From NCBI RefSeq assembly GCF_023008165.1, contig NZ_JAKQZA010000004.1, positions 62,001 through 126,000 of the forward strand: a DNA stretch of 64,000 nucleotides, read 5' to 3'. The position numbers and the translations under genes were made by a program. The stretch is from Kordiimonas laminariae (GTDB lineage Bacteria; Pseudomonadota; Alphaproteobacteria; Sphingomonadales; Kordiimonadaceae). Under the pieces are notes generated by a model. That model did no database searches, was not told the DNA's origin, and saw only the letters and a list, made by a program, of their open reading frames with translations. Positions 45,731 to 54,863 of the stretch are shown piece by piece (positions within the stretch are counted from its first letter, which is position 1; every line of letters starts with the position of its first letter).

Positions 45731-46315
45731 ATGGATCAGGAAGCTGTATTGAATGAATTTCGCGCGGCAGGCGCTCTGCTTGAAGGTCACTTCAAGCTGT
45801 CTTCGGGCCTTCACAGCCCTGTTTATCTGCAGTGTGCAAAAGTTCTGATGGACCCACAACGCGCTGGTCGCTTGTGTGCTGCTTTTGCTGAGAAACTAAA
45901 GGCAACTGGTGTAGAAGTTGATCTTGTGGTGAGCCCGGCGATGGGGGGCGTTATCGTTGGATATGAAGTTGCTCGTCAGCTTGGCGTTCCTGGTATTTTT
46001 ACCGAACGAGTAGATGGTGAATTCGCGCTCCGTCGCGGTTTCGAAATTCCAAAAGGCGCGAAAATCCTGATGATGGAAGATATCATCACGACAGGTTTGT
46101 CTTCTCGAGAATGTATTAAAACCATCACTGAATGGGGTGGTGAAGTTGTGGCAGCGGGCTGCTTGATTAACCGTTCCGGTGGCCGTGCTGAAGTTGGTGC
46201 GCCAGTTACAGCGCTCGCAACTATTGATGCGCCAACATATAAGCCTGAAGATGTACCTGTTGAGCTTGCTGAAATTCCAGCAATTAAACCTGGTAGCCGT
46301 GGGCTGAAATCATAA
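45731..46315 (+). CDS. pyrE: orotate phosphoribosyltransferase
   Basis: 194 residues of type I PRTase fold. ILMMEDIITTGLSSRE is the PRPP loop, LKSSGLHSPVYLQ the N-terminal hood, and a flexible loop (ERVDGEFALRRGF) carries catalytic basic residues. It makes orotidine 5'-phosphate from orotate and PRPP. SD AGGAG. The pyr genes at 10-12 kb encode earlier steps. It runs directly into the DUF2062 gene, three bases later. Confidence 0.96.
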   Translation: MDQEAVLNEFRAAGALLEGHFKLSSGLHSPVYLQCAKVLMDPQRAGRLCAAFAEKLKATGVEVDLVVSPAMGGVIVGYEVARQLGVPGIFTERVDGEFALRRGFEIPKGAKILMMEDIITTGLSSRECIKTITEWGGEVVAAGCLINRSGGRAEVGAPVTALATIDAPTYKPEDVPVELAEIPAIKPGSRGLKS

Positions 46316-46318
46316 TCC

Positions 46319-46918
46319 ATGGTATTTAAGCGGCGGACCCCACTTACTTTTTGGCAAAAAACGGTAGATTTTTTCTGGCCGCGCTCAGGCTTGAAAAGAG
46401 CGTGGCTTTATATCTGGTACCGTATCGCTCGGTTGCCGGGAACACCTTATAGCATTGCTGCGGGGTTCGCTTCCGGTGCGGCCGTTTCATTTACACCGTT
46501 TCTTGGCCTTCATTTCTTGATGGGGTTTGCAGTTGCTTGGATGGTGCGGGGTAATTTACTTGCGTCAGCTATCGGTACGGCTATTGGTAACCCATGGACA
46601 TTCCCTTTTATTTTCGCGCTTACCAGCCAAATTGGCTCAGCTATACTGGGTACTGATGTAACTGCTGAAGTTCCTCCATGGGATATGGGCGCGATGGCAG
46701 ATGATCCGTTTGGGTATCTTGCCTCATTTTTGCCCGTTGTATTTCCTTTGATTGTCGGTGGTTTTCCAGTTGCAGTTATTGTTTGGTTCCTGTTTTACTT
46801 CGCCTTTAGAGGATTGATTTCAGGGTACCGTGATAGTCGCCGCTTGAAGATGGAAGAAAAAGCAAAAATAAGGTCCTCAGAAACAGTGATGAAAGAAGAG
46901 GAAAAGGATAGTGCATAG
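46319..46918 (+). CDS. DUF2062 membrane protein
   Basis: 199 residues with about three membrane segments; [20 protein letters not shown] and GNPWTFP are DUF2062 motifs. The family is linked to glycosyltransferases or to unknown envelope roles. A charged cytoplasmic tail ends the protein. It overlaps pdxJ by eight bases and follows pyrE by three, so this is a translational relay. Confidence 0.87.
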   Translation: MVFKRRTPLTFWQKTVDFFWPRSGLKRAWLYIWYRIARLPGTPYSIAAGFASGAAVSFTPFLGLHFLMGFAVAWMVRGNLLASAIGTAIGNPWTFPFIFALTSQIGSAILGTDVTAEVPPWDMGAMADDPFGYLASFLPVVFPLIVGGFPVAVIVWFLFYFAFRGLISGYRDSRRLKMEEKAKIRSSETVMKEEEKDSA

Positions 46919-47639
46919 ACTTCGCTTAGGTGTGAATATTGATCATGTAGCCACTATTAGAAATGCGCGTGGTATTCGCCATCCCGATCCGGTACGTGCC
47001 GCAGGCTTAGCAGTTAAAGCGGGAGCTGATGGCATCACCGCTCATTTGCGTGAAGATCGCCGCCATATTTCTGATGAAGATATTGCAACACTTGCTGATG
47101 TGTTAACGGTTCCTCTGAATTTTGAAATGGCAGCGACTGACGAGATGCTTGAAATCGCACTGCGCCATAAGCCTCATGCTTGTTGTTTGGTGCCAGAAAA
47201 ACGGCAAGAGCTCACAACGGAGGGCGGCCTTGATGCAGCAGGGCAGCATAATCGTTTGAAGCATTATGTTTCAGAACTGAATAAAGCGGGTATCCGTGTG
47301 AGTTTATTCCTGGATGCTGATAAAGCGCAGCTTGATGCAGCGCTGTCTCTTGGTGCGCCCGTGGTGGAAATTCACACAGGTGCATACTGTGATCTTACAG
47401 GCCAGGCGCGTGAGGAAGAGCTCATTCGTATCAAAGAAGCTGCATCTTACGGCTATGAAAATGGCCTTGAAATGCATGCGGGCCACGGCCTCAGCTATGA
47501 TACAGTTGGCCCTATTGCAGCGATTGCGGAATTACGCGAACTGAATATTGGCCACTTCCTGATTGGTGAGGCGATTTTCCACGGCCTTGAGGCGTCTGTG
47601 AAAGAGATGCGCCGGCATATGGATGAAGCGAGAGCATAA
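46911..47639 (+). CDS. pdxJ: pyridoxine 5'-phosphate synthase
   Basis: 242 residues, TIM barrel. [31 protein letters not shown] and [11 protein letters not shown] are PdxJ motifs, including the catalytic His and Glu. It joins 1-deoxyxylulose 5-phosphate with 3-amino-2-oxopropyl phosphate to give vitamin B6. GTG start at 46911 with AAGGA ahead. rnc follows after six bases, whereas acpS and lepB would usually intervene in relatives. Confidence 0.96.
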   Translation: MHRLRLGVNIDHVATIRNARGIRHPDPVRAAGLAVKAGADGITAHLREDRRHISDEDIATLADVLTVPLNFEMAATDEMLEIALRHKPHACCLVPEKRQELTTEGGLDAAGQHNRLKHYVSELNKAGIRVSLFLDADKAQLDAALSLGAPVVEIHTGAYCDLTGQAREEELIRIKEAASYGYENGLEMHAGHGLSYDTVGPIAAIAELRELNIGHFLIGEAIFHGLEASVKEMRRHMDEARA

Positions 47640-47645
47640 AATAGA

Positions 47646-48308
47646 ATGGCACCACTGAAGAAAATCGCCGGATATACTTTTACTAAAGCAAGTTTGCTGG
47701 ATGAGGCACTAACACACCCATCCTTATCAGGCACATATAACTACCAGCGGCTTGAGTTTTTAGGGGACCGTGTTCTCGGTCTTGCAGTTTCCACATGGCT
47801 TCTAGAAGCCTATCCAAGTGAAGCGGAAGGGCAGCTTAACCGCCGTTTTACCTCACTTGTGCGGAAGGAAACTCTGGCGGAGATGGCTAAGAAACTTGAT
47901 CTTGTTAAAGCGATCAAGTTAACGCCTGGCGCTGAAACAGAAGGAACACGCGATAAAGAAGCCGTGCAGGCGGATGTATGTGAAGCCATTATTGGTGCCA
48001 TGTATCTAGATGCGGGCTTTGGTGTTGTAGAAGAATTTATCCGGAAGCACTGGATACCTATGATGAATGAAGATCAGGATGTTGTGAAAGACAGCAAAAC
48101 CCTGCTTCAGGAATGGTGTCAGGCCCGTGCGACCGCACTTCCCAAATATGAGGTTGTTGAAAGATCAGGTCCTGATCACCAACCAGTTTTTACAATTGAA
48201 GCGACTGTAAAAGGCAAGGGCTCTGCCCGTGCACAAGGCAGCGCGAAAAGGATTGCGGAACAAGCTGCAGCAGCGGCACTGTTTAGTATCCTTGCAGGAG
48301 AGAAATAA
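47646..48308 (+). CDS. rnc: ribonuclease III
   Basis: 220 residues: RNase III domain with RLEFLGDRVL (Glu and Asp of the metal site) and ADVCEAIIGAMYLD (Asp, Glu), then a double-stranded RNA-binding domain (about 150-220, TLLQEWCQ...YEVVE). It cleaves double-stranded RNA in rRNA processing. The stop overlaps the era ATG by one base. Confidence 0.97.
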   Translation: MAPLKKIAGYTFTKASLLDEALTHPSLSGTYNYQRLEFLGDRVLGLAVSTWLLEAYPSEAEGQLNRRFTSLVRKETLAEMAKKLDLVKAIKLTPGAETEGTRDKEAVQADVCEAIIGAMYLDAGFGVVEEFIRKHWIPMMNEDQDVVKDSKTLLQEWCQARATALPKYEVVERSGPDHQPVFTIEATVKGKGSARAQGSAKRIAEQAAAAALFSILAGEK

Positions 48309-49219
48309 TGTCTGAAAACCAGACAGCTGAAACTAAATGCGGTTTTGTGGCGCTAATTGGTGCGCCAAACGCAGGTAAATCAACGCTTTTGAACGCGCTT
48401 GTGGGTGCAAAGGTTGCGATTGTTACGCATAAGGTACAAACCACACGTACTCGCATCACCGGTATCGGTATGCATGAAGAAACTCAATTGGTGTTCATTG
48501 ATACACCGGGTATTTTTGCACCAAAACGCAGGCTTGACCGCGCGATGGTCAGCGCAGCCTGGAAAGGGTCTGAGGATGCAGAAACAACTGTTCTGATGAT
48601 TGATGCTCGTAAAGGCATTACAGAAGAGGTTGAGCATATCGTTGAGGGCCTGAAAAATACTGGGCGTGAAGTTATTCTCGTGTTGAATAAAATTGATGGC
48701 ATGAAAAAGGATGGCCTTCTCGCGCTTATTCAGGAATGTAACGAGCATGGCATCTTCACAGATACTTTCCTTATTTCTGCCCTTCACGGTGAAGGTGTTG
48801 CTGACCTTAAAGCGTTCCTTGCTGATAAAGCGCCAAGAGGCCCGTGGATGTACCCAGAAGACCAGCTTTCCGACACAACAATGCGAATTCTTGCAGCGGA
48901 AATTACACGGGAAAAAGTATATCTTCGCCTGCACGATGAACTGCCTTACGCCACAACAGTGGAAACCGAGAAGTGGGAAGACCGCAAAGACGGCTCCGTA
49001 CGCATTGAACAGGTTATCCATGTTGAGCGTGAAACTCAGAAGGGTATTGTCATCGGTAAGGGCGGCAGTATGCTGAAAACCCTGGGCCAGATGGCACGCG
49101 AAGAAATGGAAGAAGAGTTCCAACGCCGTGTGCATTTGTTCCTACATGTTCGAGTGACAGAACGCTGGGCCGATGATAAATCCATGTATGAAGGTATGGG
49201 TTTAGATTTCGTAAATTAA
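48308..49219 (+). CDS. era: GTPase Era
   Basis: 303 residues. G1 GAPNAGKS, G3 DTPGIF, G4 NKID, and the C-terminal KH domain GKGGSMLKTLGQMAR identify Era, which binds 16S rRNA during small-subunit assembly. Part of the rnc-era-recO operon, as in almost all proteobacteria. Confidence 0.97.
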   Translation: MSENQTAETKCGFVALIGAPNAGKSTLLNALVGAKVAIVTHKVQTTRTRITGIGMHEETQLVFIDTPGIFAPKRRLDRAMVSAAWKGSEDAETTVLMIDARKGITEEVEHIVEGLKNTGREVILVLNKIDGMKKDGLLALIQECNEHGIFTDTFLISALHGEGVADLKAFLADKAPRGPWMYPEDQLSDTTMRILAAEITREKVYLRLHDELPYATTVETEKWEDRKDGSVRIEQVIHVERETQKGIVIGKGGSMLKTLGQMAREEMEEEFQRRVHLFLHVRVTERWADDKSMYEGMGLDFVN

Positions 49220-49241
49220 AGCAGAGATCAGGAACGTAGGT

Positions 49242-49988
49242 ATGGAATGGCAGGATGAAGGGATTGTTCTTTCTGCCACTCGCCTTGGCGAGAGTGATGC
49301 TGTTCTTGAGATTATGACCAAAAACCATGGGCGTGCTCGTGGTTTTATTAAAGGCGGTATGGGGCGCCGTAATAAAGCGAACCTTCAGGCTGGTAATTTC
49401 CTTTCCGTAAATTGGCGTTCAAGGTTAGAAACCAATTTAGGCCGTTTCACCGTTGAACTACTTCACAGCCCTCTTGGTAATATGCTTGGTGATGGTAACC
49501 GCTTGGCAGCACTTGCGGCCGTTACATCTGTTGTGGTGACTACCATGACAGAGCGTGAGCCACATCTTAGTGTTTATGAAGGCTTGGGCGCGATTGTTAA
49601 GCTTTTAGAAGCGTCTGATAGCTCACTTGAAGGGTGGGGGGCAGCCTTTTCGCAGCTTGAACTTGGAATATTGCAAGAGCTTGGCTACGGCCTTGACCTG
49701 AGCGAATGTGCAGGTACAGGTTCGACCGAAAATCTTATCTATGTTTCTCCAAAGTCTGGCCGTGCTGTTTCTGAAGAGGCGGGTTTTTTGTACCGTGACA
49801 AGTTACTAAGTTTACCGGCATTTCTTGCTTCACCTGGTGAGGGTAAAATTGATATGCAGGCCAGTGTGGAAGCCCTTCGGCTTACCGGGTATTTTCTGGA
49901 TCGGTATGTATGGGCTGTTCGAACTGGTGGGCAGCCAGCTGCTAGAGAGCGTTTTCTTTCAAGCCTTCAAAAGCATACCCTTTCCTAG
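49242..49988 (+). CDS. recO: DNA repair protein RecO
   Basis: 248 residues: an N-terminal OB fold (ILSATRLGESDAVLEI, MGRRN, LQAGN) and a helical C-terminal domain (LELGILQELGYGLDL). The Cys ligands of the zinc motif in some RecO proteins are incomplete here (one C in LSECAGTG). RecO helps RecR load RecA onto SSB-coated DNA. ATG follows CGTAGGT. An inverted repeat begins at its stop codon. Confidence 0.92.
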   Translation: MEWQDEGIVLSATRLGESDAVLEIMTKNHGRARGFIKGGMGRRNKANLQAGNFLSVNWRSRLETNLGRFTVELLHSPLGNMLGDGNRLAALAAVTSVVVTTMTEREPHLSVYEGLGAIVKLLEASDSSLEGWGAAFSQLELGILQELGYGLDLSECAGTGSTENLIYVSPKSGRAVSEEAGFLYRDKLLSLPAFLASPGEGKIDMQASVEALRLTGYFLDRYVWAVRTGGQPAARERFLSSLQKHTLS

Positions 49989-50010
49989 TTGGGGTATTTT
50001 CTTCCAACTA
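49986..50010 (+). terminator. possible terminator after recO
   Basis: TAGTTGG (49986-49992) pairs with CCAACTA (50004-50010), a 7-bp stem with a GT-rich loop, followed by TTTCTCGTATTTT. The stem includes the recO stop codon. Weaker than the other terminators here. Confidence 0.5.
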
Positions 50011-50130
50011 TTTCTCGTATTTTAGGGTTGATTTTATATCAATCGCCTAGTGTGTAAATGCACGACTATGCATCACATGGTTGTGATTTTTAGTGAAAAA
50101 TACGTGTTTATTCGGTGTGTTAGGCATGTC

Positions 50131-50149
50131 TTGAGGTAAAATTCCTCAA
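50131..50149. repeat. inverted repeat upstream of the pseudo-beta-lactamase gene
   Basis: TTGAGG (50131-50136) and CCTCAA (50144-50149) with seven bases between, directly before an AT-rich stretch (TATAAATATA) that could hold a -10 element. It is 49 bases before the gene's ATG and might be an operator. Confidence 0.4.
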
Positions 50150-50197
50150 CTATAAATATATAACTAAATACGACGCGACAGTTAGGGAGAAAGCTAG

Positions 50198-51412
50198 ATG
50201 ATTAGCTTAAAAATGGCCGCTCGCCAGGTTGCGAGTGCTGGCTTGTTGGTGGGATTAATAACCACACAGGGTATTTCTTCAGACATAAATATTACTGCGA
50301 AGGTAACAAGCGATGAAAAGCTGAAAAGCTTTTTGAATGAACATATTACAGAGGGATTTTCTGGAACGTTACTTATCGCTAAAGACGGCAGGATCGTTCA
50401 CGCGCAAGGCTATGGGTTTGCTGACCGGGAAAACAAAATACCCAACACGCTAGATACCGTATATTCAACAGGTACATTGACACGGTATTTTACGGCGGCT
50501 GCTATACTTAAGTTAGCGGAGCAGGGTAAACTAAGCCTCTCGGATACACTTGGTAAATTCTTTGATAATGTACCGGTTGATAAGCAGGATATTACTGTTC
50601 ACCATCTACTTACTCACACCCCCGGGCTGTTGAGTGTAGAAGAATGGGATGCCTTCGAAACTATCGATACGGATGAGTTTTTAAAGGATGTGTTCTCCGC
50701 AGAGAATGAAATTAGCCCAGCCGTATATCTGCCAAAGTTTAGTTTTAAGCCGGGTGATAGGGTTATCGAATTTAGTGAAGGCTACGGTCTTCTAAGCCTT
50801 ATAATTGAAAAACAATCCGGCCAGTCATTTGAAGCGTTTCTCAAGGAAAACCTTTTTGATCCAGCGGGTATTACCGATACCGGATATCTTCTGCCTGATT
50901 GGGATAAGTCACGGATTGCAAATGGGTATGTAGGTGAAGATGGAGAAAACTGGGGTAACTTACCAGAACGCCTTAACAAATTAGGAAAACTCCCACCTTA
51001 TATACAGGGAAGTATGGGCCTGCTATCAACTGCGAGCGATTTATATAAATGGCATACTGCACTATATGGTGGAAAAGTCCTTTCTAACGCTTCGCTCAAG
51101 CTTCTTCATAAAAGACATACCGCTATACCTGAAGCTTTTGAGGCAGATATCGATGCGGCTTATGGTATTCAGGTTTCTGAAACATGGTCTGGTACGCCGT
51201 GGATATTTAATATCGGATCGAGCGTTATTCGCGCCAATCTACCAGCCTTTAAGGTTACATATCACTATTTTCCGGTGGAAGACACGGTTGTCATATTTGC
51301 AGGAAATACCCCACTGAGCCGTGAGGCTAGGCAGGCTCTACCAGCTTTTGTTCGGGTACTTTTAGAACCTGATTATAAACCTGTTTCATCAGATAGTAAG
51401 CAAGCGCAGTAG
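50198..51412 (+). CDS. exported beta-lactamase-fold protein with altered active site
   Basis: 404 residues, signal peptide about 1-28, and a class C beta-lactamase/serine-hydrolase domain (FSGTLLIAKDGRIVHAQGYG, FTAAAILKLAEQGKLSL, HHLLTHTPGL). The catalytic motifs differ: S-x-x-K is TLTR (Thr93, Arg96), Y-x-N is FSE (Phe192, Glu194), and no K/H-T-G box was found. Ser/Lys/Tyr, needed for acyl-enzyme chemistry, are all replaced, so it is predicted inactive or repurposed. SD AGGGAGA. The next gene, eight bases on, codes for a hydrolase lipoprotein, so the two form an operon. Confidence 0.85.
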   Translation: MISLKMAARQVASAGLLVGLITTQGISSDINITAKVTSDEKLKSFLNEHITEGFSGTLLIAKDGRIVHAQGYGFADRENKIPNTLDTVYSTGTLTRYFTAAAILKLAEQGKLSLSDTLGKFFDNVPVDKQDITVHHLLTHTPGLLSVEEWDAFETIDTDEFLKDVFSAENEISPAVYLPKFSFKPGDRVIEFSEGYGLLSLIIEKQSGQSFEAFLKENLFDPAGITDTGYLLPDWDKSRIANGYVGEDGENWGNLPERLNKLGKLPPYIQGSMGLLSTASDLYKWHTALYGGKVLSNASLKLLHKRHTAIPEAFEADIDAAYGIQVSETWSGTPWIFNIGSSVIRANLPAFKVTYHYFPVEDTVVIFAGNTPLSREARQALPAFVRVLLEPDYKPVSSDSKQAQ

Positions 51413-51419
51413 GGGAAGT

Positions 51420-52355
51420 ATGATGAAAAAAACAGTAAGAATCTTTGTTGCTTCCGTTGGTTTCTTTGCCTTGGCTGCTTGTGCGTCGGGAAATGAGAGT
51501 TTTTTTAAGGGCAACGAGTATGTAGAGCGTGGCTCAGTTGCCGCTGAAACCAGCGACGGTACATTTAATGTATCTTACCTGAAATCACAGAGCAGTGGCC
51601 GTAGAGTAATAATTCTGCACGGAACACCCGGCCAAGCGGCTGATTATTACCGTACTATTCGTAATGCACCCGCGGATATGGAATATGTGGTTGTCGACCG
51701 TCCTGGATACGGTGAAACAACGCCGTATAAACTTCTAGCATCTCTTGAGGCACAGGCTGATGCTATTGCGCCGCTACTGATAGAGAAAAATGGCCAGAAG
51801 CCGATTGTTGTTGGGCATTCCTCTGGCGGTCCGATTGCTGCGATGGTTGCTATTCGTCATGGTGATAAAATAGGCGGGTTGATGCTGGCTGCTGCCTCTA
51901 TGGACCCAGAGTTGGAGCCTGATCCAGTTTTTGTTCAAAAGCTAGGGAATGCGCCAGTTGTTTCATGGTTCGTGCCTAAAGATCTGCTTATCTTGAACCG
52001 GGAACTTTTATCTCTTCCCAAGCAACTTGAGGCAATGAAGAGCAAACTTAGCACGATCACAGCGCCCACCATTATCATGCACGGTACCGCTGATCTGCTT
52101 GTTCCGTACGGTAATGTATCCTACATGGAAAAATATATCACGAGTGCTGCGTATAGAGAGACGGTTAAGATCGAAGGTATGGGGCATGAAATTCCTTGGG
52201 CACGCCAGATAACCTTTGCCAAAGGTATTCGTAAACTGGCTGATGAAGACTATACCATCCCAACTTCTGAAATCAGGATTGACCGTCGCGATTGGGCTTT
52301 CACAGCTGAAACTCGCCGAGAGGTTAGAGATCCTGCCAATAGATCTGAAAAATAG
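51420..52355 (+). CDS. lipoprotein alpha/beta hydrolase
   Basis: 311 residues. Lipobox LAAC with Cys21. Alpha/beta fold with GTPGQ near the N terminus, nucleophile elbow GHSSGG (Ser134), Asp225 in HGTADLLVPYG and His256 in GMGHEIPW, so the catalytic triad is complete. Substrate unknown; similar enzymes are esterases. SD AGGGGAAG serves ATG 51420 or 51423. It is the second gene of the pair with the degenerate beta-lactamase-fold protein. Confidence 0.88.
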   Translation: MMKKTVRIFVASVGFFALAACASGNESFFKGNEYVERGSVAAETSDGTFNVSYLKSQSSGRRVIILHGTPGQAADYYRTIRNAPADMEYVVVDRPGYGETTPYKLLASLEAQADAIAPLLIEKNGQKPIVVGHSSGGPIAAMVAIRHGDKIGGLMLAAASMDPELEPDPVFVQKLGNAPVVSWFVPKDLLILNRELLSLPKQLEAMKSKLSTITAPTIIMHGTADLLVPYGNVSYMEKYITSAAYRETVKIEGMGHEIPWARQITFAKGIRKLADEDYTIPTSEIRIDRRDWAFTAETRREVRDPANRSEK

Positions 52356-52373
52356 AAGCTAATATTAGCTTTT
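52356..52373 (+). terminator. palindrome after the hydrolase lipoprotein gene
   Basis: AAGCTAATATTAGCTT is a perfect 16-base palindrome right after the stop codon, followed by TT. It may fold as an AT-rich hairpin but has no spare loop, so it is a poor terminator and could be a protein site. Confidence 0.4.
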
Positions 52374-52374
52374 A

Positions 52375-52423
52375 TGTCACAGCCTTGATGACCTGTATGG
52401 ATGGTTTTATTAGGGCTGTGACA
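52375..52423. repeat. long-armed inverted repeat upstream of parC
   Basis: TGTCACAGCC (52375-52384) and GGCTGTGACA (52414-52423) are perfect 10-base arms with a 29-base loop. No T tract follows. It lies about 120 bases before the parC start, in a 186-base gap. Confidence 0.6.
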
Positions 52424-52526
52424 ACGTTTTCGGGCACTCTAATACAGCTTATCCGTTAAGCGGTTTTGTTAACTCCAAACAAATTGTGGAAAACAGCAAG
52501 ATCATAGTAGCCAAGCGGATTTTGAT

Positions 52527-52535
52527 TGCTATAGT
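52527..52535 (+). promoter_or_regulatory. extended -10 promoter element of parC
   Basis: TGCTATAGT (52527-52535) fits TG-N-TATAAT. Transcription would start about seven bases later, at or next to the parC ATG (52542), which has no SD. A leaderless parC message is suggested. Confidence 0.45.
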
Positions 52536-52541
52536 CACTGC

Positions 52542-54791
52542 ATGAGTAGTGAACCTAATTTCAGTGAAAACATTGTAGAGGCACCGTTTAGCGATGCCCT
52601 TAGCGAGCGCTATCTGGCGTACGCACTCTCCACGATTATGTCTCGTTCATTGCCTGATGTGCGGGATGGCCTGAAACCAGTACACAGACGCTTGCTTTAT
52701 GCGATGCGCCTTTTGAAGCTGGATCCAAAAACAGGCTACAAAAAATGTGCCCGTGTTGTTGGTGATGTTATCGGTAAATATCACCCACATGGTGACCAAT
52801 CCGTTTATGATGCTCTTGTGCGTTTGGCACAGGATTTCTCAGTTCGTTTCCCACTTGTAGACGGGCAGGGGAACTTCGGTAATATCGACGGCGATAACGC
52901 GGCGGCTATGCGTTATACAGAAGCGCGTCTTACCGAGGTTGCTGCCAAGCTTATGGAAGGCCTTGAGGAAGATGCGGTAGATTTTCGCCCGACATATGAC
53001 GGTGAAGACGCAGAGCCTGTTGTTTTCCCCGGTGCATTCCCTAATCTTCTTGCGAATGGTTCCACTGGTATTGCGGTGGGTATGGCAACAAACATCCCGC
53101 CTCATAATGTTGGTGAGCTTGTGGATGGTATGCAGCGTCTTATTGAAGCGCGCCGTAATCCAGCCATCGAAATTACCACGCGCGATCTTTTGGATAGCAT
53201 TCAGGGCCCAGATTTCCCAACGGGTGGGCAGGTTGTTGAACCGCGTGAAAATATTATTGCCGCTTACGAGCAGGGCAAAGGTAGTTTCCGCCTGAGAGCA
53301 CGCTGGGAAAAAGAAGAACTGCCACGCGGCCTTTACCAGATTGTTGTTACAGAGATTCCCTATCAGGTTCAAAAATCGAAATTGATCGAGAAAATAGCTG
53401 ATCTGATTTCTGATAAGAAGCTACCAATTCTTACGGATGTTCGAGACGAATCTGCGGAAGATATTCGTATCGTTCTTGAGCCGAAGAACCGCACGATTGA
53501 TGAAAATATGCTCATGGAAAGCCTCTTCAAGCTTACTGAGCTTGAGGTGCGTTTTTCTCTCAACTTGAATGTTATCGCACTGGATAACCGTCCGAGAGTG
53601 CTGTCACTCAAGGAAACACTAGATAGTTTCCTTGAGCATCAGATTGAGGTTCTTCTGCGCCGCAACAGGTTCCGTCTCGAGAAGATTGAGCGCCGCCTTG
53701 AAATTCTATCTGGTTATCTGATTGCCTATCTGAACCTTGATGAAGTGATCCGTATCATTCGTTTTGAGGATGATGCAAAAGGTGGCTTGATGAGCACCTT
53801 CAAGCTGACCGAAGTGCAAGCTGAAGCTATCCTCAACATGCGCCTCCGCGCTCTTCACAAGCTTGAAGAAGTTGAAATCCGTTCCGAGCATGCGAAGCTT
53901 GAAGAAGAACGTGCTGGCATTTTAGCTCTTATTGAATCTTCAGATTTGCAGTGGATTGCTGTGGGTGAAAAGCTCACTGAGGTCAAAGAAAAATTTGGTC
54001 AGTCCACCGAGCTTGGTAAGCGTCGTTCTACATTTGGTGAAGCGCCAATTGCTGAGGCCGTACCACTTGAAGCTATGATTGAGAAAGAGCCGATTACGGT
54101 TGTTTGCTCGAAACGCGGCTGGATCAGAGCACTTAAAGGACATACGAAGCCAGAGGAAGTCTTGAAATATAAGGATGGGGATGAGGAGCAATTCCGTTTC
54201 CATGCTTATACTACAGATAAAATTTTCCTCTTCGCTACGAACGGTAAGATATACACCATCGGCGGTGATAAGCTGCCGGGCGGGCGCGGTAACGGTGAGC
54301 CTGTTCGCTTGATGGTGGATATGGACCCGAACGATGAAGTTGTTGCGCTTATCCCTTACGCGCCGGGTGCGAAGATATTTGTTGCTTCCTCTATTGGTAA
54401 AGGTTTTGTTCTGGAAGCAGATCAAGCCGTAGCTATGAAGAAGGGCGGTAAGCAAATTCTGAACCTGCCGGGTGATGCTGTTGCAACTCACTGTTTCACT
54501 GTGGTGGGTGATAGTGTTGCCGTGATTGGCGATAACCGTAAGCTTCTGGTATTTGGTGTGGATGAAATTCCTACTATGAACCGCGGGCAGGGTGTTGCTC
54601 TTCAGCGCTATAAAGATGGCGGCATGTCTGATGTGATGATGTTCCACCGTGAAGAAGGCCTTACATGGCCGATGGGTGGCAGCAGTGATCGCTGGCGTAC
54701 GGAAACAGAGCTTGCTCCTTGGACAGGTAAGCGCGGGAATGCTGGAAGGCTTCCGCCGATGGGTTTCCCGAGGAATAATAAGTTCAGATAA
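52542..54791 (+). CDS. parC: DNA topoisomerase IV subunit A
   Basis: 749 residues. The winged-helix/tower part has [35 protein letters not shown] and catalytic Tyr125 in RYTEARL; the C-terminal beta-pinwheel follows (about 500-740). The C-terminal domain lacks the GyrA box, which together with length indicates ParC rather than GyrA. It decatenates daughter chromosomes with ParE. At the quinolone region, the residue equal to E. coli Ser80 is Gln86 and that equal to Glu84 is Asp90. No SD precedes the ATG. Confidence 0.95.
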   Translation: MSSEPNFSENIVEAPFSDALSERYLAYALSTIMSRSLPDVRDGLKPVHRRLLYAMRLLKLDPKTGYKKCARVVGDVIGKYHPHGDQSVYDALVRLAQDFSVRFPLVDGQGNFGNIDGDNAAAMRYTEARLTEVAAKLMEGLEEDAVDFRPTYDGEDAEPVVFPGAFPNLLANGSTGIAVGMATNIPPHNVGELVDGMQRLIEARRNPAIEITTRDLLDSIQGPDFPTGGQVVEPRENIIAAYEQGKGSFRLRARWEKEELPRGLYQIVVTEIPYQVQKSKLIEKIADLISDKKLPILTDVRDESAEDIRIVLEPKNRTIDENMLMESLFKLTELEVRFSLNLNVIALDNRPRVLSLKETLDSFLEHQIEVLLRRNRFRLEKIERRLEILSGYLIAYLNLDEVIRIIRFEDDAKGGLMSTFKLTEVQAEAILNMRLRALHKLEEVEIRSEHAKLEEERAGILALIESSDLQWIAVGEKLTEVKEKFGQSTELGKRRSTFGEAPIAEAVPLEAMIEKEPITVVCSKRGWIRALKGHTKPEEVLKYKDGDEEQFRFHAYTTDKIFLFATNGKIYTIGGDKLPGGRGNGEPVRLMVDMDPNDEVVALIPYAPGAKIFVASSIGKGFVLEADQAVAMKKGGKQILNLPGDAVATHCFTVVGDSVAVIGDNRKLLVFGVDEIPTMNRGQGVALQRYKDGGMSDVMMFHREEGLTWPMGGSSDRWRTETELAPWTGKRGNAGRLPPMGFPRNNKFR

Positions 54792-54795
54792 AATA

Positions 54796-54826
54796 AAGGC
54801 CGGAGAAATACTCCGGCCTTTTTTAT
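54796..54826. terminator. bidirectional terminator between parC and the VOC gene
   Basis: AAGGCCGGAG (54796-54805) pairs with CTCCGGCCTT (54811-54820) over a five-base loop, with six T after and A/T before, so it serves both convergent genes. Confidence 0.9.
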
Positions 54827-54863
54827 TGGCTCCTACCAAATGGGTAAGGAATAAATGTGGGAA

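Noticed and set aside
53940-54839. A 299-codon minus-strand frame in parC
   Set aside because: Antisense to the well-conserved C-terminal domain of ParC; no recognisable protein.
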